From positions 15,963 to 79,962 of the forward strand of contig JANNFI010000044.1 in assembly GCA_031379665.1 (NCBI GenBank): 64,000 nt of DNA, read 5' to 3'. This DNA is from SZUA-254 sp031379665. Its GTDB lineage: Bacteria; Bacteroidota; Ignavibacteria; UBA10030; SZUA-254. Positions 15,741-24,484 of this stretch are shown here, one piece after another. The notes under the pieces are model-generated. The model was given only the letters and a program-made list of their open reading frames with translations. It had not been told where the DNA came from and searched no databases. The stretch's first letter is position 1. Every line of letters starts with the position of its first letter. A program made the position numbers and the translations under genes.

Positions 15741-18700
15741 ATGTTTGCGCGTTTGATCAACCTCCTCCGGTTCCCCTGTTCCCGTGTCGTCCTCGTCCTC
15801 GTCCTGGCGATCGCCTCTCGCGTGCCGGCGCGCTCGCAGGCGACGGGCGCCTCGGTCGATACCCTCATCAGCGCATCCCCGGGCGACACCCTCCTGATGC
15901 TCGGCACTCAGTTCGTCCTTCCGGGCAGCCTCACCCTCAGCCTCGGCGCCGACACCCTCGTCCCGGGGTCGGACTTCATCCTCGACGGGCGTAATGGCGT
16001 CGTGCGTTTTTCCGCACCTGCGGCATCCTACAGCCGCGACGCCACGGGGTCTGCTATCTTTCGGGCCCGCTACGAATTTCTCCCCTTCACGTTCAGGGAT
16101 GCCTACCGGCTCCGCTCACCGGTCATCCTCAGGGATACCGCGACGGGGAGGGTCGACACCATCTACCGCACGGCGGCCGACTTCACATCGGAGGATTTCT
16201 TCGGCACGCGACTGCGCAAGAGCGGGTCGCTGGTCAGGGGGGTCCAGGCCGGAAGCGACCGGGACCTGACCCTCAACTCCGGTTTCCGGCTCCAAATGTC
16301 GGGCAACCTCTCCGACGACCTTGAAATCCTCGCATCGCTCACCGACGAGAACAGCCCGCTGCAGGCCGAGGGGACGACGCAGAGTCTCCAGGAACTGGAC
16401 CGCGTCTTCATTGAGCTTCGCAGTCCCGGGGCCGGCGCAACGGTGGGAGACCTCTTCCTCGGATTTTCGGAGGGGGAGTTCGGCCGCCTCACGAGGAAGC
16501 TCCGGGGGGCGCTCGGATCCTGGACTTCCCGGGCCCCGTCGCTCAGGGGCGGCGCCGAGGCGGGAGCCGCCTCCGTCCGGGGGAAGTATACGTCCAATGA
16601 AATCCAGGGGATCGACGGGGTACAGGGGCCCTATCGCCTCGTCGGGGGAAACAACGAATACCCCGTCATCGTCATCGCGGGGACCGAGCGGGTCTTCATC
16701 GATGGCCGGGAGGTGACACGGGGACTGATGAACGATTACACGGTCGATTACAGCCTCGGCGAGGTGACCTTCACTTCCCGCCGCCGGATCACGTTCGCGT
16801 CGAGGATCGTTGTTGAATTCGAACACACCGATCAGCGCTACGCCAGGAATCTCCTGGGCGCGCGCGCGCGCCTCGCTTCGGACGACGGGGGCTGGAGCAT
16901 CGGGGGGATGGCGGCCCGCGAGGACGACGACGAAGACGCGCTCCAGGACGCGAGCCTCACGTCGGAGGACAGGGAGATCCTGGCCGCAGCGGGGGACTCG
17001 CCGGCCCTCGCCGCCCGTTCGGGAGTCGTGTTCGCCGGGCCGGGGAAGGGAAAATATGAACTGAGGGATACGACGCTCCTTTTCCCCCCGCCCGCAGGGC
17101 TGATCGACACCTCGATCCTGGTCTACAACCCTTCGGACACCGCGCTGGCCCTCTACAATGCGACGTTTACCTTCATCCGGAGCGGCGGGGGGGATTATGA
17201 AAAAATTTCCACAGGGCATTACCGGTATGCGGGGCCCGGGAACGGATCGTACCTTCCGGTGGTCGTCCTCCCGTTCGCCGAGCGGCACGATTTCGCCAAT
17301 GTGGCGGTCGCCGGTTCACTCACCGGCGGCCTCAGCGTGGCGGGCGAATACGCCGCGTCGTCGTTCGACCGGAACACCTTCTCCGGGCTCGACGACGAGG
17401 ACAACGAGGGCGGGGCATATGATGTTTCCGTCAGGTTCGCCAGGCCGGGGGTGTCGGTCGCAGGCGTGACTCTCGCGGCGATCGAGTTGAAGGCGCGGCA
17501 GCGCGAAACCGGCAGGGATTTCAGTCCGCTCGAGCGCTACGATGAAGTCGAATTCAAACGGAACTGGAACACGGGTAATGAACGGACCGGGCGCGACCTG
17601 TTGCGGGACGCGGAAATCACCCTCACCCCCGTGGCGCCGCTCTCGATCGACGGGTATGTCGGGAACCTGAAACGGGGAGACCTCTTCTCCTCGGCGCGGT
17701 ATTCAACCGCGCTCCGATATGGCGACGAGCTGCGCTACTCGGCCGAGTTGCTCCGGAGCGACGACGGCGAGGCCGCACTCACCTCCGAACGGTGGAGGCA
17801 GGAGGGCGCGGGCCGGGTCGCAATCGGAATGGTCGTCCCCCGGGTCCACGCCAGCGGCGAGCGGTTCAGCGAGCGGGAGCCCGGCGTCGACACGCTCCGT
17901 CCCGCGAGTTACGGGTTTGGCGAAATCACACCCGGCATATCGGTGGACAGCGTCCTCGACATGAGTTTTTCCGCGGACTTCGGTATCCGGCGCGACGACT
18001 CGGTCCGCAACGGAAGGTTGACCCCCGCCGTGCTGTCCTATCTCCAGACGTACGGCTGGAAATACGACGGGGGGGGATGGGTGAGTACCGGTCTCGACCT
18101 CCTCCTGCAGAAACGACAGTTCGATCCCGACTTCGTACAAAGAAAGACGGAGAATAACGCCCTCGTCCGTTCGCTGACTCGCCTGACCCCGTGGAATCGC
18201 GCCCTCCAGGCCGATCTTTTCTACGAGGTAAGCCCGGAACAATCGGCGAAACAGGAACGCCTATTCATGCAGGTCTCGTCGGGAACGGGAAACTACCGCT
18301 ACGCGGGTGATCTCAACGGAAACGGGATCGTCGACGAGCCCGATTTCCGGCCGACACGGTACGATGCGGATTACGTCCTGGTCGTCGTACCCACCGACAA
18401 CGTCGTCCCGGTCCTCAACCTGAAGTCGAGCGCCCGGGTGCGGTTCGATCTGTTACGCGCCTTCGCTCCCGGGGGGGGCGGGGCCGCCGGGCTACTTTCC
18501 CCGCTCTCTGGAGAGACCTACATCCGCGTCGAGGAAAAAAGTACCGACACAATCAAGAGCAACGTCTACCTCCTGAAGCTCCATACGTTCCGCGATCCGG
18601 CCCGGACGCTGCAGGGATCGGTCTATTTCCTCCAGGAAATCAATCTCTTCGAATCCGACCCCGGGTTTTCTGTCAAATTCAGGTTTCAGCAGAAGCGGGG

Positions 18701-19250
18701 GTTCACACAGCTCTCGACCGGCGACGAGGCCGCCTACTCCCGGGAGCGGGGGGTGAGAGTGCGCTGGGCGCTCGGCGATGAACTCACGAACCAGGCTGAA
18801 TTACGCCATGTGACGGACGATGTGGCCGCGGCGGCCGGTTCTTCACGGAACAGATCGGTCAGGGCCACGTTACTCGATTTCGACTGGACCTATCGCCCCG
18901 AAGGAGACATTGAATCCACCTTCGGTCTGAGCCTGGGAGACGCGAATAATTACGAACTCAGTTCGGCGGCGTTGAACGCCCAACGCCTCTCAGTCTCATA
19001 CCTCCTTCCAAACACCGGGCGTGTTCGCGCTGATTTCAGGAGGGAGGAAGCGGTGATCACGGGGAGCACTGCCGACCTGCCGTTCGAACTGACGCAGGGA
19101 CGAATTCGTGGAACCACATGGGTTTGGGGTTTTGGTTCTGAATACCGCTTGACCCGATTCCTCGAATCTTCAATGAGGTATGAAGGACGAAACGAGGGGA
19201 TCCTGCCGACGGTCCACTCGGGCGACCTGGAGGTGCGGGCATTTTTTTGA
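15741..19250 (+). CDS. large exported outer-membrane-like protein (FCB family)
   Basis: A 1169-aa protein with a signal peptide (hydrophobic LVLVLAIASRVPARSQA, about residues 16-34). The body is rich in beta-strand alternation, short turns and polar tyrosine-arginine strands (for example RVRFDLLRAF and RADFRREEAV), as in outer-membrane barrels, and it ends EVRAFF with a terminal Phe. Motifs GKGKYEL, GNGSYLP and GTGNYRY recur, and AGDLNGNGIVDEPDF resembles a Ca-binding dockerin/EF-hand loop; similar pairs occur in SprA-like FCB surface proteins. The mature N-terminus has DTL repeats like those of the DUF2279 protein. I take the ATG at 15741 because the signal peptide begins there. The function is unknown. 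Confidence 0.72.
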   Translation: MFARLINLLRFPCSRVVLVLVLAIASRVPARSQATGASVDTLISASPGDTLLMLGTQFVLPGSLTLSLGADTLVPGSDFILDGRNGVVRFSAPAASYSRDATGSAIFRARYEFLPFTFRDAYRLRSPVILRDTATGRVDTIYRTAADFTSEDFFGTRLRKSGSLVRGVQAGSDRDLTLNSGFRLQMSGNLSDDLEILASLTDENSPLQAEGTTQSLQELDRVFIELRSPGAGATVGDLFLGFSEGEFGRLTRKLRGALGSWTSRAPSLRGGAEAGAASVRGKYTSNEIQGIDGVQGPYRLVGGNNEYPVIVIAGTERVFIDGREVTRGLMNDYTVDYSLGEVTFTSRRRITFASRIVVEFEHTDQRYARNLLGARARLASDDGGWSIGGMAAREDDDEDALQDASLTSEDREILAAAGDSPALAARSGVVFAGPGKGKYELRDTTLLFPPPAGLIDTSILVYNPSDTALALYNATFTFIRSGGGDYEKISTGHYRYAGPGNGSYLPVVVLPFAERHDFANVAVAGSLTGGLSVAGEYAASSFDRNTFSGLDDEDNEGGAYDVSVRFARPGVSVAGVTLAAIELKARQRETGRDFSPLERYDEVEFKRNWNTGNERTGRDLLRDAEITLTPVAPLSIDGYVGNLKRGDLFSSARYSTALRYGDELRYSAELLRSDDGEAALTSERWRQEGAGRVAIGMVVPRVHASGERFSEREPGVDTLRPASYGFGEITPGISVDSVLDMSFSADFGIRRDDSVRNGRLTPAVLSYLQTYGWKYDGGGWVSTGLDLLLQKRQFDPDFVQRKTENNALVRSLTRLTPWNRALQADLFYEVSPEQSAKQERLFMQVSSGTGNYRYAGDLNGNGIVDEPDFRPTRYDADYVLVVVPTDNVVPVLNLKSSARVRFDLLRAFAPGGGGAAGLLSPLSGETYIRVEEKSTDTIKSNVYLLKLHTFRDPARTLQGSVYFLQEINLFESDPGFSVKFRFQQKRGFTQLSTGDEAAYSRERGVRVRWALGDELTNQAELRHVTDDVAAAAGSSRNRSVRATLLDFDWTYRPEGDIESTFGLSLGDANNYELSSAALNAQRLSVSYLLPNTGRVRADFRREEAVITGSTADLPFELTQGRIRGTTWVWGFGSEYRLTRFLESSMRYEGRNEGILPTVHSGDLEVRAFF

Positions 19251-19553
19251 ACCGTTTCGTTCCACGGTGTTCCACGAGCCAACGCGCGATCTGCGGCGCG
19301 TGCCGCTCCCGGTCGACGAAGACCGAAACCATTTTTTGTCTTGCATTTCAAAAAGGAGATTGGTATACTATCACGCGATCCGCTCCGGATCGTTGCAACA
19401 CAGATCATACCGTCTTCGATTCACGAAAGAGGAAATGCCCGGGGGGGAAATCGGTCACGTCCGCTGCGCTCATCTCTTTGTTCGTCCGTTATTCATCCTT
19501 AATTCACACTACTCACCAACGATTGAAGAAAAAGTTTTATCCCCCTACTTCAC
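19251..19553. other. 303-bp intergenic region
   Basis: Between the outer-membrane-like gene and ogt. It holds a well-matched promoter at 19341-19371, after which about 180 bp of leader precede the ogt ATG. A short out-of-frame reading frame starting at 19435 after AGAGG (MPGGEIGHVRCAHLF) overlaps the ogt start; I do not call it. No hairpin terminator is evident. Confidence 0.6.
19341..19371 (+). promoter_or_regulatory. strong promoter candidate upstream of ogt
   Basis: TTG at 19341-19343, 20 bp, TATACTAT at 19364-19371; it also reads as a sigma70-like TTGCAT-N17-TATACT. It is about 180 bp before the start of the methyltransferase gene, so a long leader or a small unannotated RNA could lie between. 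Confidence 0.6.
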
Positions 19554-20177
19554 ATGGCAGAACAGTTTGCAACAAGTGAGGCGACAAGGGTTTCAGGTTT
19601 GATCAGGAAGAAATTCCGGGGTGATGGTTCGAAGCGGCGTGGCGACGAGGACGATGCCCGCCAGGTGTCGACGAAAGTGTACTGCACGTCATTCGAATCC
19701 AAAATCGGGAGGATCTACGTGGCATCCACCGATCGCGGGGTCTGCAAGATCAGCGTCCCGAAGGAATCGAGGAAGGATTTTTTCGAGTGGCTGAAGAAGC
19801 ATTTTGACGTCGACGTCATCATCGACAATCGCTCGAAAAACAAGGATGTTGTCGATCAGCTCAACCGGTATTTCAGTGGAAAGCTGGCCAAGTTCACAGT
19901 TCCCGTCGACCTGATCGGCACTCCGTTCCAGATGCGCGTCTGGAAGGAGCTCTCAAGGATCCCGTATGGGGTCACCTCGACCTACAAGCACGTGTCGCGG
20001 AAGGTCTCCGCTCCCAAAGGCTTCCAGGCAGTCGGGAGGGCCACCGGCCAGAATCCCCTTCCCATCATCATCCCGTGCCACCGGGTGCTGGGCGCCAACG
20101 GCGCGATGGTCGGGTACTCGTGCGGGGTCAAGACGAAGGAACTCCTCCTCCGGCTCGAGGGAGCCATCATCCTCTGA
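19554..20177 (+). CDS. ogt: methylated-DNA-[protein]-cysteine S-methyltransferase
   Basis: Repairs O6-methylguanine by irreversible transfer of the alkyl group to its own cysteine. The 207-aa protein has the acceptor motif IIPCHRVLG with Cys175, the helix-turn-helix region (PYGVTSTYKHVSRK) and the arginine-finger segment QAVGRATGQNPLP. The N-terminal 40 residues are polar and charged and not part of the usual fold, so the start could be later, for example near residue 40; 19554 is the first ATG of the frame. It precedes the helicase gene by 106 bp, with its own promoter between them. Confidence 0.9.
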   Translation: MAEQFATSEATRVSGLIRKKFRGDGSKRRGDEDDARQVSTKVYCTSFESKIGRIYVASTDRGVCKISVPKESRKDFFEWLKKHFDVDVIIDNRSKNKDVVDQLNRYFSGKLAKFTVPVDLIGTPFQMRVWKELSRIPYGVTSTYKHVSRKVSAPKGFQAVGRATGQNPLPIIIPCHRVLGANGAMVGYSCGVKTKELLLRLEGAIIL

Positions 20178-20231
20178 CCGGCTCCGCCGCGGGCCGCGTC
20201 CGACCAGGGACGGCCCGGGGTTGTCCGGTGC

Positions 20232-20262
20232 TTGCGAGGCATCGGATATTCCCGTATACTTT
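20232..20262 (+). promoter_or_regulatory. promoter for the UvrD/PcrA helicase gene
   Basis: TTG at 20232-20234, 20 bp, TATACTTT at 20255-20262. The helicase ATG is at 20284, leaving a leader of about 15 nt. Confidence 0.6.
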
Positions 20263-20283
20263 TCCCATGCGATCCCGGCCGTC

Positions 20284-22506
20284 ATGTCATTCCTGAACGA
20301 TCTCAATCCCGTACAACAAGAGGCTGCCCGGTGTGTTGACGGCCCCCTCCTCGTGCTCGCCGGTCCCGGGAGCGGCAAGACGCGGGTGCTGACCTACCGG
20401 ATCGCCCACCTTCTCTCGCTCGGCGTCCCTCCCTGGAAAATCCTCTCGCTCACCTTCACGAACAAGGCGGCGGGGGAGATGCGGGAGCGTATCCTGAAAC
20501 TGGTCGGGGAAGACGGTTCGAAGATCTGGATGGGAACATTCCACGCGATGCTCGCGCGAATCATGCGCATCGACGGGGGGGCGCTCGGGTACGGCAGCAA
20601 TTTCACCATCTACGACGCCTCCGACAGCCAGGGCCTCATCAGGAACATCCAGCAGCGCCTCGGCATCCCCGCGCAGCAGTTCTCCACCTCGGGGCTCCAG
20701 TCGCGCATCAGCTCGGCGAAGAACCAGCTCGTCGACCCCGATTCCTATTCCTCCGCTGCCAACGACCTGGTCTCCGAGCGGACGGCTGTCGTCTACGCCG
20801 AGTACGAGAAGCAGTTGCGGCTGAACAATGCCCTCGATTTCGACGACCTGCTGATCCGGCCGATCGACCTCTTCCGGAGGCACCCATCGATCCTGGAAAA
20901 ATACACTGAGCGTTTCCATTTCGTCCTGGTGGACGAATACCAGGATACGAACAGGGCGCAATACGTCCTCCTGAGGCTCCTGGTCGAGAAGCGCCGGAAC
21001 ATCTGCGTCGTTGGCGACGATGCCCAGAGCATCTACTCGTTCCGCGGCGCCGACATCAGGAACATCCTGGAATTCGAGAAGGATTTCCCCGAGGCGAAGG
21101 TCGTCAGGCTCGAACAGAATTACCGCTCCACGGGCACCATCATCGCAGCCGCCGACCACGTCATCCGGAGGAACGCGGACAGGCTCGTGAAGACCCTCTG
21201 GACGGAGAATCCCGGCGGCGAGCCGGTGACGGTGATGACCTGCGACGGGGACCGGGAGGAGGCGGCAGTCGTGGTCAGCGCGATCTTCGACGAGATCAGG
21301 TCACACCAGCTCGACTTCCGCGATTTTGCCGTGATGTACAGGACCAACGCCCAATCCCGCGTATTGGAGGACTCGCTTCGCAGGAACGCCATCCCGTACC
21401 GCCTGATCGGCGGGGTGGAATTCTACCAGCGAAAGGAAATCAAGGACATCCTCGCCTATCTGCGGCTCGTCGTGAACCCGGCGGACAACGAGAGCTTCAA
21501 CAGGATCATCAACGTTCCCGTGCGCGGAATCGGCAACGTGGCGCTCGCCCTCCTCAGGGAGTTCGCCGCGGCGAACGGAGTCGGCCTCCTCGAGGCTGCC
21601 CGGAGGGGCGCCGCAATATCCGGCCTCGGCAAGCGGGCCCACGCGGGGATGGCGGCGTTCGTCAGGATCGTCGACGACCACCGGAAGATCATCACTGAGG
21701 TGTCCGCCGGCGAGTTCACGCGCGTCCTCGTGGACGCGCTCGGAATCCTGCCGCTCCTGAAGGAAGAGGGGACCCCCGAGGCGATGGGTCGCTGGGAAAA
21801 CATCCAGGAGCTCCTTTCGGCGCTCACCGAATATTCAGAGACGCGTCCCGACCCCACGCTCGAAAATTTCCTGCAGGAAGTTTCACTCCTCTCGAGCGTT
21901 GACCGGAGCGACTACGGCAAGAACGCGGTCACCCTCCTGACGCTCCATGCGGCCAAGGGCCTTGAATTCCCGGTCGTCTTCATCACCGGGATGGAAGAGG
22001 GGATCCTGCCGCTGTACAACGGGGGGGAGCCCGAGAGGAAGGAGATCGAGGAGGAGCGCCGCCTTTGCTACGTGGGGATGACGAGGGCGAAAACGAGGCT
22101 CTACTGCTCGAACGCCAAGGTGCGCCACCGTTTCGGCGAATATCTATCGCAGGTCCAGTCGAGGTTCATCGGGGAGATCCCGCGGGAATTATGCAGGACA
22201 CTACCCTTCACCATGGGCGGAACCGGGAATGCCTCGCCCGGTGGGACCTCCCGAAGGTCTCAGCCCAAGCGCCGGCCGGCAGCCGATGACCGATGGGACC
22301 ATAGCGACCCCGAAGTCGACATCGCGGAGTATGCCTCCGATGCAGGGGAACTCAAGCCGGGAATACTCGTCGAACACGAACAGTTCGGGAGGGGAAAGGT
22401 GGTGGAAATCGAGTACGCGGGAGAATCGACCAGGGCCGTCGTCGATTTCCGCGAGCACGGTCCCAAACACCTCATCCTGAAATACGCCAGGCTGAAGAGA
22501 GTCTAG
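20284..22506 (+). CDS. pcrA: ATP-dependent DNA helicase, UvrD/PcrA type
   Basis: 3'-5' superfamily 1A helicase of 740 aa in DNA repair and replication. It begins MSFLNDLNPVQQEAARC (Q motif), then Walker A AGPGSGKTRV, Walker B VDEYQDTNRAQY, motif III GDDAQSIYSFRGA, motif IV QNYRST, motif V TLHAAKGLEFPVVF and motif VI EERRLCYVGMTRAK. The C-terminal 60 residues (PGILVEHEQFGRGKVVEIEY) form the Tudor-like RNA polymerase-binding domain of PcrA/UvrD. ATG 20284 is favoured over upstream frame extensions because the Q motif starts there and the promoter ends just before it. Confidence 0.95.
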   Translation: MSFLNDLNPVQQEAARCVDGPLLVLAGPGSGKTRVLTYRIAHLLSLGVPPWKILSLTFTNKAAGEMRERILKLVGEDGSKIWMGTFHAMLARIMRIDGGALGYGSNFTIYDASDSQGLIRNIQQRLGIPAQQFSTSGLQSRISSAKNQLVDPDSYSSAANDLVSERTAVVYAEYEKQLRLNNALDFDDLLIRPIDLFRRHPSILEKYTERFHFVLVDEYQDTNRAQYVLLRLLVEKRRNICVVGDDAQSIYSFRGADIRNILEFEKDFPEAKVVRLEQNYRSTGTIIAAADHVIRRNADRLVKTLWTENPGGEPVTVMTCDGDREEAAVVVSAIFDEIRSHQLDFRDFAVMYRTNAQSRVLEDSLRRNAIPYRLIGGVEFYQRKEIKDILAYLRLVVNPADNESFNRIINVPVRGIGNVALALLREFAAANGVGLLEAARRGAAISGLGKRAHAGMAAFVRIVDDHRKIITEVSAGEFTRVLVDALGILPLLKEEGTPEAMGRWENIQELLSALTEYSETRPDPTLENFLQEVSLLSSVDRSDYGKNAVTLLTLHAAKGLEFPVVFITGMEEGILPLYNGGEPERKEIEEERRLCYVGMTRAKTRLYCSNAKVRHRFGEYLSQVQSRFIGEIPRELCRTLPFTMGGTGNASPGGTSRRSQPKRRPAADDRWDHSDPEVDIAEYASDAGELKPGILVEHEQFGRGKVVEIEYAGESTRAVVDFREHGPKHLILKYARLKRV

Positions 22507-22522
22507 GGGTCCAGCGCTGATC

Positions 22523-22555
22523 CGTTGAATTTCAATTGAGTTTCAATCGATTGTT
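22523..22555. repeat. three 11-bp direct repeats, xRTTGANTTTC family
   Basis: CGTTGAATTTC, AATTGAGTTTC and AATCGATTGTT are adjacent 11-mers. They match the units of the array at 36856-36932. The TTG of unit two is also the -33 element of the promoter candidate at 22536, so a protein bound to them would contact RNA polymerase. Confidence 0.65.
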
Positions 22556-22566
22556 TCGTATGTTGC
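22536..22566 (+). promoter_or_regulatory. promoter overlapping the 11-bp repeats
   Basis: TTG at 22536-22538, 20 bp, TATGTTGC at 22559-22566, 10 bp before the ATG at 22577. The -33 element lies inside the repeat cluster. Confidence 0.55.
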
Positions 22567-22576
22567 CCCAGCAACC

Positions 22577-22816
22577 ATGAAAAGCCATGACGACAATACG
22601 ATCCCGGTGGCCTTCTTCTCGAACGAGATCGAGGCCGAGCTCGCCCAGGCGACGCTCTCGGCGGCGGGCATCGAGTCGGTCCTGAAGTACGAAGATATGG
22701 GTGGAATGATGCCGTCCCTCCTCCAGACCGACGGCGTGGCGCTCCTCGTCAGGAAAGACCAGTACGCCGAAGCGCAGACCGTCCTCACTACGCCCGCGAC
22801 CGAATCGCCGGAGTAA
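22577..22816 (+). CDS. DUF2007-type small signal-transducing domain protein
   Basis: A 79-aa single-domain protein: VAFFSNEIEAELAQATLSAAGIES followed by a short variable loop and VALLVRKDQYAEAQTVL matches the DUF2007 pattern (putative prokaryotic signal transducing protein, an ACT/PII-like alpha-beta fold). It is probably a cytosolic ligand-binding or regulatory module. It stands alone with its own promoter and 11-bp repeat elements. Biochemical function is not known. Confidence 0.75.
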   Translation: MKSHDDNTIPVAFFSNEIEAELAQATLSAAGIESVLKYEDMGGMMPSLLQTDGVALLVRKDQYAEAQTVLTTPATESPE

Positions 22817-22850
22817 CCCGGCCCCCGATCCATCTACCTGGTCCAGCCTG

Positions 22851-23198
22851 TCAACCCTGTTTCTTCGCGGCGATCGAGTAATAGACCACCAGCCCCAGAC
22901 CCGCGAACAAGGTGATCAGTCCGATCATAGCGCCGTCGCGGATTCCGTACACCGCGTCGAGGTAGTTGCCGAGCAGCGTCGCGATCCCCACGAAGACGAA
23001 CAGGATGCCCCACTTCAGCACGCCCAGCGGGTTGGCGCGGAATTGACCGCGCGCGAAGAGCGTCTTGATGTCCTCCGAAGACATCCCTTTTTCGATCATC
23101 GTGAGCCGCTCGCGGTGCCTGCTGGCGATGTGCATGATGATGACGGCGGCTGTAGAGATAAACAGGACGATCGGGATGTAGACTTCCACTTGATCCAT
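22851..23198 (-). CDS. small two- or three-segment membrane protein (DUF6249-like)
   Basis: A 115-aa inner-membrane protein. Segments are VYIPIVLFISTAAVIIMHIA (residues about 5-24), then the charged RERLTMIEKGMSSEDIKTL, and two hydrophobic helices near 58-80 and 90-108. The pattern of one helix, a charged region with an RLxxIEKG motif and two more helices is that of DUF6249 family proteins next to ECF sigma factors. It begins at ATG 23198 behind a textbook AGGAGGT Shine-Dalgarno. It is divergent from the ECF sigma gene and shares a near-identical upstream element with it. Confidence 0.72.
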   Translation of the reverse strand: MDQVEVYIPIVLFISTAAVIIMHIASRHRERLTMIEKGMSSEDIKTLFARGQFRANPLGVLKWGILFVFVGIATLLGNYLDAVYGIRDGAMIGLITLFAGLGLVVYYSIAAKKQG

Positions 23199-23228
23199 GG
23201 CAGTACCTCCTGGCGATGTGAGACGACG

Positions 23229-23350
23229 AACCTTTTACCCTTTTGACCGTACAACGGCGTGCGGGGTTTCGGCTCCAGCGCGCTTTCCGAAAAATAATTT
23301 GTGGGGTGAAACCTTCCGGACCCAAAACCGGTCGAAAGAGGTAAAAGGTT
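23229..23350. repeat. inverted pair of a shared 21/22-bp element
   Basis: The element GGTAAAAGGTT with flanking CGGTC(A/G)AAAG occurs on the plus strand at 23329-23350, running into the start codon of the ECF sigma gene, and inverted at 23229-23249 upstream of the divergent DUF6249-like gene. The copies differ by one substitution and one missing base. About 79 bp separate them. Confidence 0.65.
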
Positions 23351-23930
23351 GATTCAACTTTCGGACGAGGAGATTGTCGCACGCCTCAGGAATGGAGAGA
23401 CGCGGCTGTTCCCGACGCTCATCGGGCGGTACAGGGACAGGGGTTTTTCGCTCGCGCTCCGGATCCTCAGGAACACTCAGGATGCCGAGGAGGCGCTCCA
23501 GGATGCCTTCGTGCGCGCGTACAACGGTATTGCGAAATTCGAGGGAACGTCTGCGTTTGGGACCTGGTTCTACCGCATCCTCTATAATGTGTGCATGAGC
23601 GCGCTGGCGAGACGGAAGCAGGTGTCGATCTTCGCCGAGCCGGGCGAGGGCGACCTCCCTGATCCCGGACCGGAGCCGGAGCTGCCAGGGGATTATTCCG
23701 GGTTCGAGATGCGCGACCTCGTTTCGCGGGTGGAATCGGTCGTCTCGAGGATGCCGGCGAAGTACGCTTCAATCATTTCGATGTTCTACGTGCAAGAACT
23801 GACGTACGCCGAAATAGCTGATGTCACGGGGCTCCCGGCGGGGACGGTGAAGACCCATCTCTTCCGGGCCCGGCTCTTGCTCCAGAAGGAAATGCACAAG
23901 GAACTAAACCAGGACACGGTGATCGTATGA
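23349..23930 (+). CDS. ECF-family RNA polymerase sigma factor
   Basis: A 193-aa extracytoplasmic-function sigma factor. Region 2 is RDRGFSLALRILRNTQDAEEALQDAFVRAYNG through GTWFYRILYNVCMS, and region 4 is MPAKYASIISMFYVQELTYAEIADVTGLPAGTVKTHLFRARL (each over about 40 residues; only key parts quoted). The start is TTG 23349, with AAAGAGG upstream at good spacing. Its last codons overlap the downstream zinc-finger anti-sigma gene, the usual coupling for a sigma/anti-sigma pair. Inverted copies of its own upstream element beside a divergent membrane gene suggest a shared regulon. Confidence 0.9.
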   Translation: MIQLSDEEIVARLRNGETRLFPTLIGRYRDRGFSLALRILRNTQDAEEALQDAFVRAYNGIAKFEGTSAFGTWFYRILYNVCMSALARRKQVSIFAEPGEGDLPDPGPEPELPGDYSGFEMRDLVSRVESVVSRMPAKYASIISMFYVQELTYAEIADVTGLPAGTVKTHLFRARLLLQKEMHKELNQDTVIV

Positions 23931-24484
23931 ACCATCCCGCACGCCAGACACTGCTCGAATACGCCTGGAGCGTTCCCGGAGACCCGGGTTTCTCGGAGAC
24001 GGCCGAACACATCGCCGGATGTCCCCGTTGTCGCGGCGCGCTGGCGGCGGTGCGAGCCGTCGAGCAATCGCTCCACCGGCTCGGCGTGCAGCGTCCGTCC
24101 GCGGCGTTCACCCGCGATCTGCTGAAGAAGCTCGGGATGCGGGAAACGACGCCGATCTGGTGGACCTTCCTGAAGAATTTCGCCCCAATCCTTGCCTCGG
24201 GAGTGGTGGCGGCGGCGGTGATCGCGCTGGGTTCGTCGACGTCGGGAGATGCGGAGCCGTCGCTCAGGAAATCGCTCTTTGGCGTGCGGCCGGCGATGGA
24301 GGCGCTGATGGCGGGGGTCGATGGATGTACGGCGTGGACGACGGGCATCGCAGCGAAGTACCTCACGTTCAGTCTCGGCTCGGACGCGATTTCCCTGGCG
24401 ATGTTCCTCTGCTTCCTCTTCGCCGGGATCGGTCTCCTCGACCGTTTCCTCCTCGGGCCGATGCTCCGCAGAAAAAATTACTGA
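23927..24484 (+). CDS. anti-sigma factor with zinc finger and two TM segments
   Basis: A 185-aa membrane protein. The N-terminal HIAGCPRCRGAL is the HxxxCxxC zinc motif of ZAS anti-sigma domains, which bind the cognate ECF factor. After an extended loop come two hydrophobic stretches, FAPILASGVVAAAVIALG near residue 80 and SLAMFLCFLFAGIGLLDRFLL near residue 160. The ATG overlaps the sigma stop (ATGA at 23927-23930). The protein is otherwise unrecognised. Its last 7 bp overlap the convergent uppP gene. Confidence 0.8.
   Translation: MNHPARQTLLEYAWSVPGDPGFSETAEHIAGCPRCRGALAAVRAVEQSLHRLGVQRPSAAFTRDLLKKLGMRETTPIWWTFLKNFAPILASGVVAAAVIALGSSTSGDAEPSLRKSLFGVRPAMEALMAGVDGCTAWTTGIAAKYLTFSLGSDAISLAMFLCFLFAGIGLLDRFLLGPMLRRKNY

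Noticed and set aside
16116..17288. 390-aa minus-strand open frame
   Set aside because: Antisense to the 1169-aa protein; no motif, no start signal.
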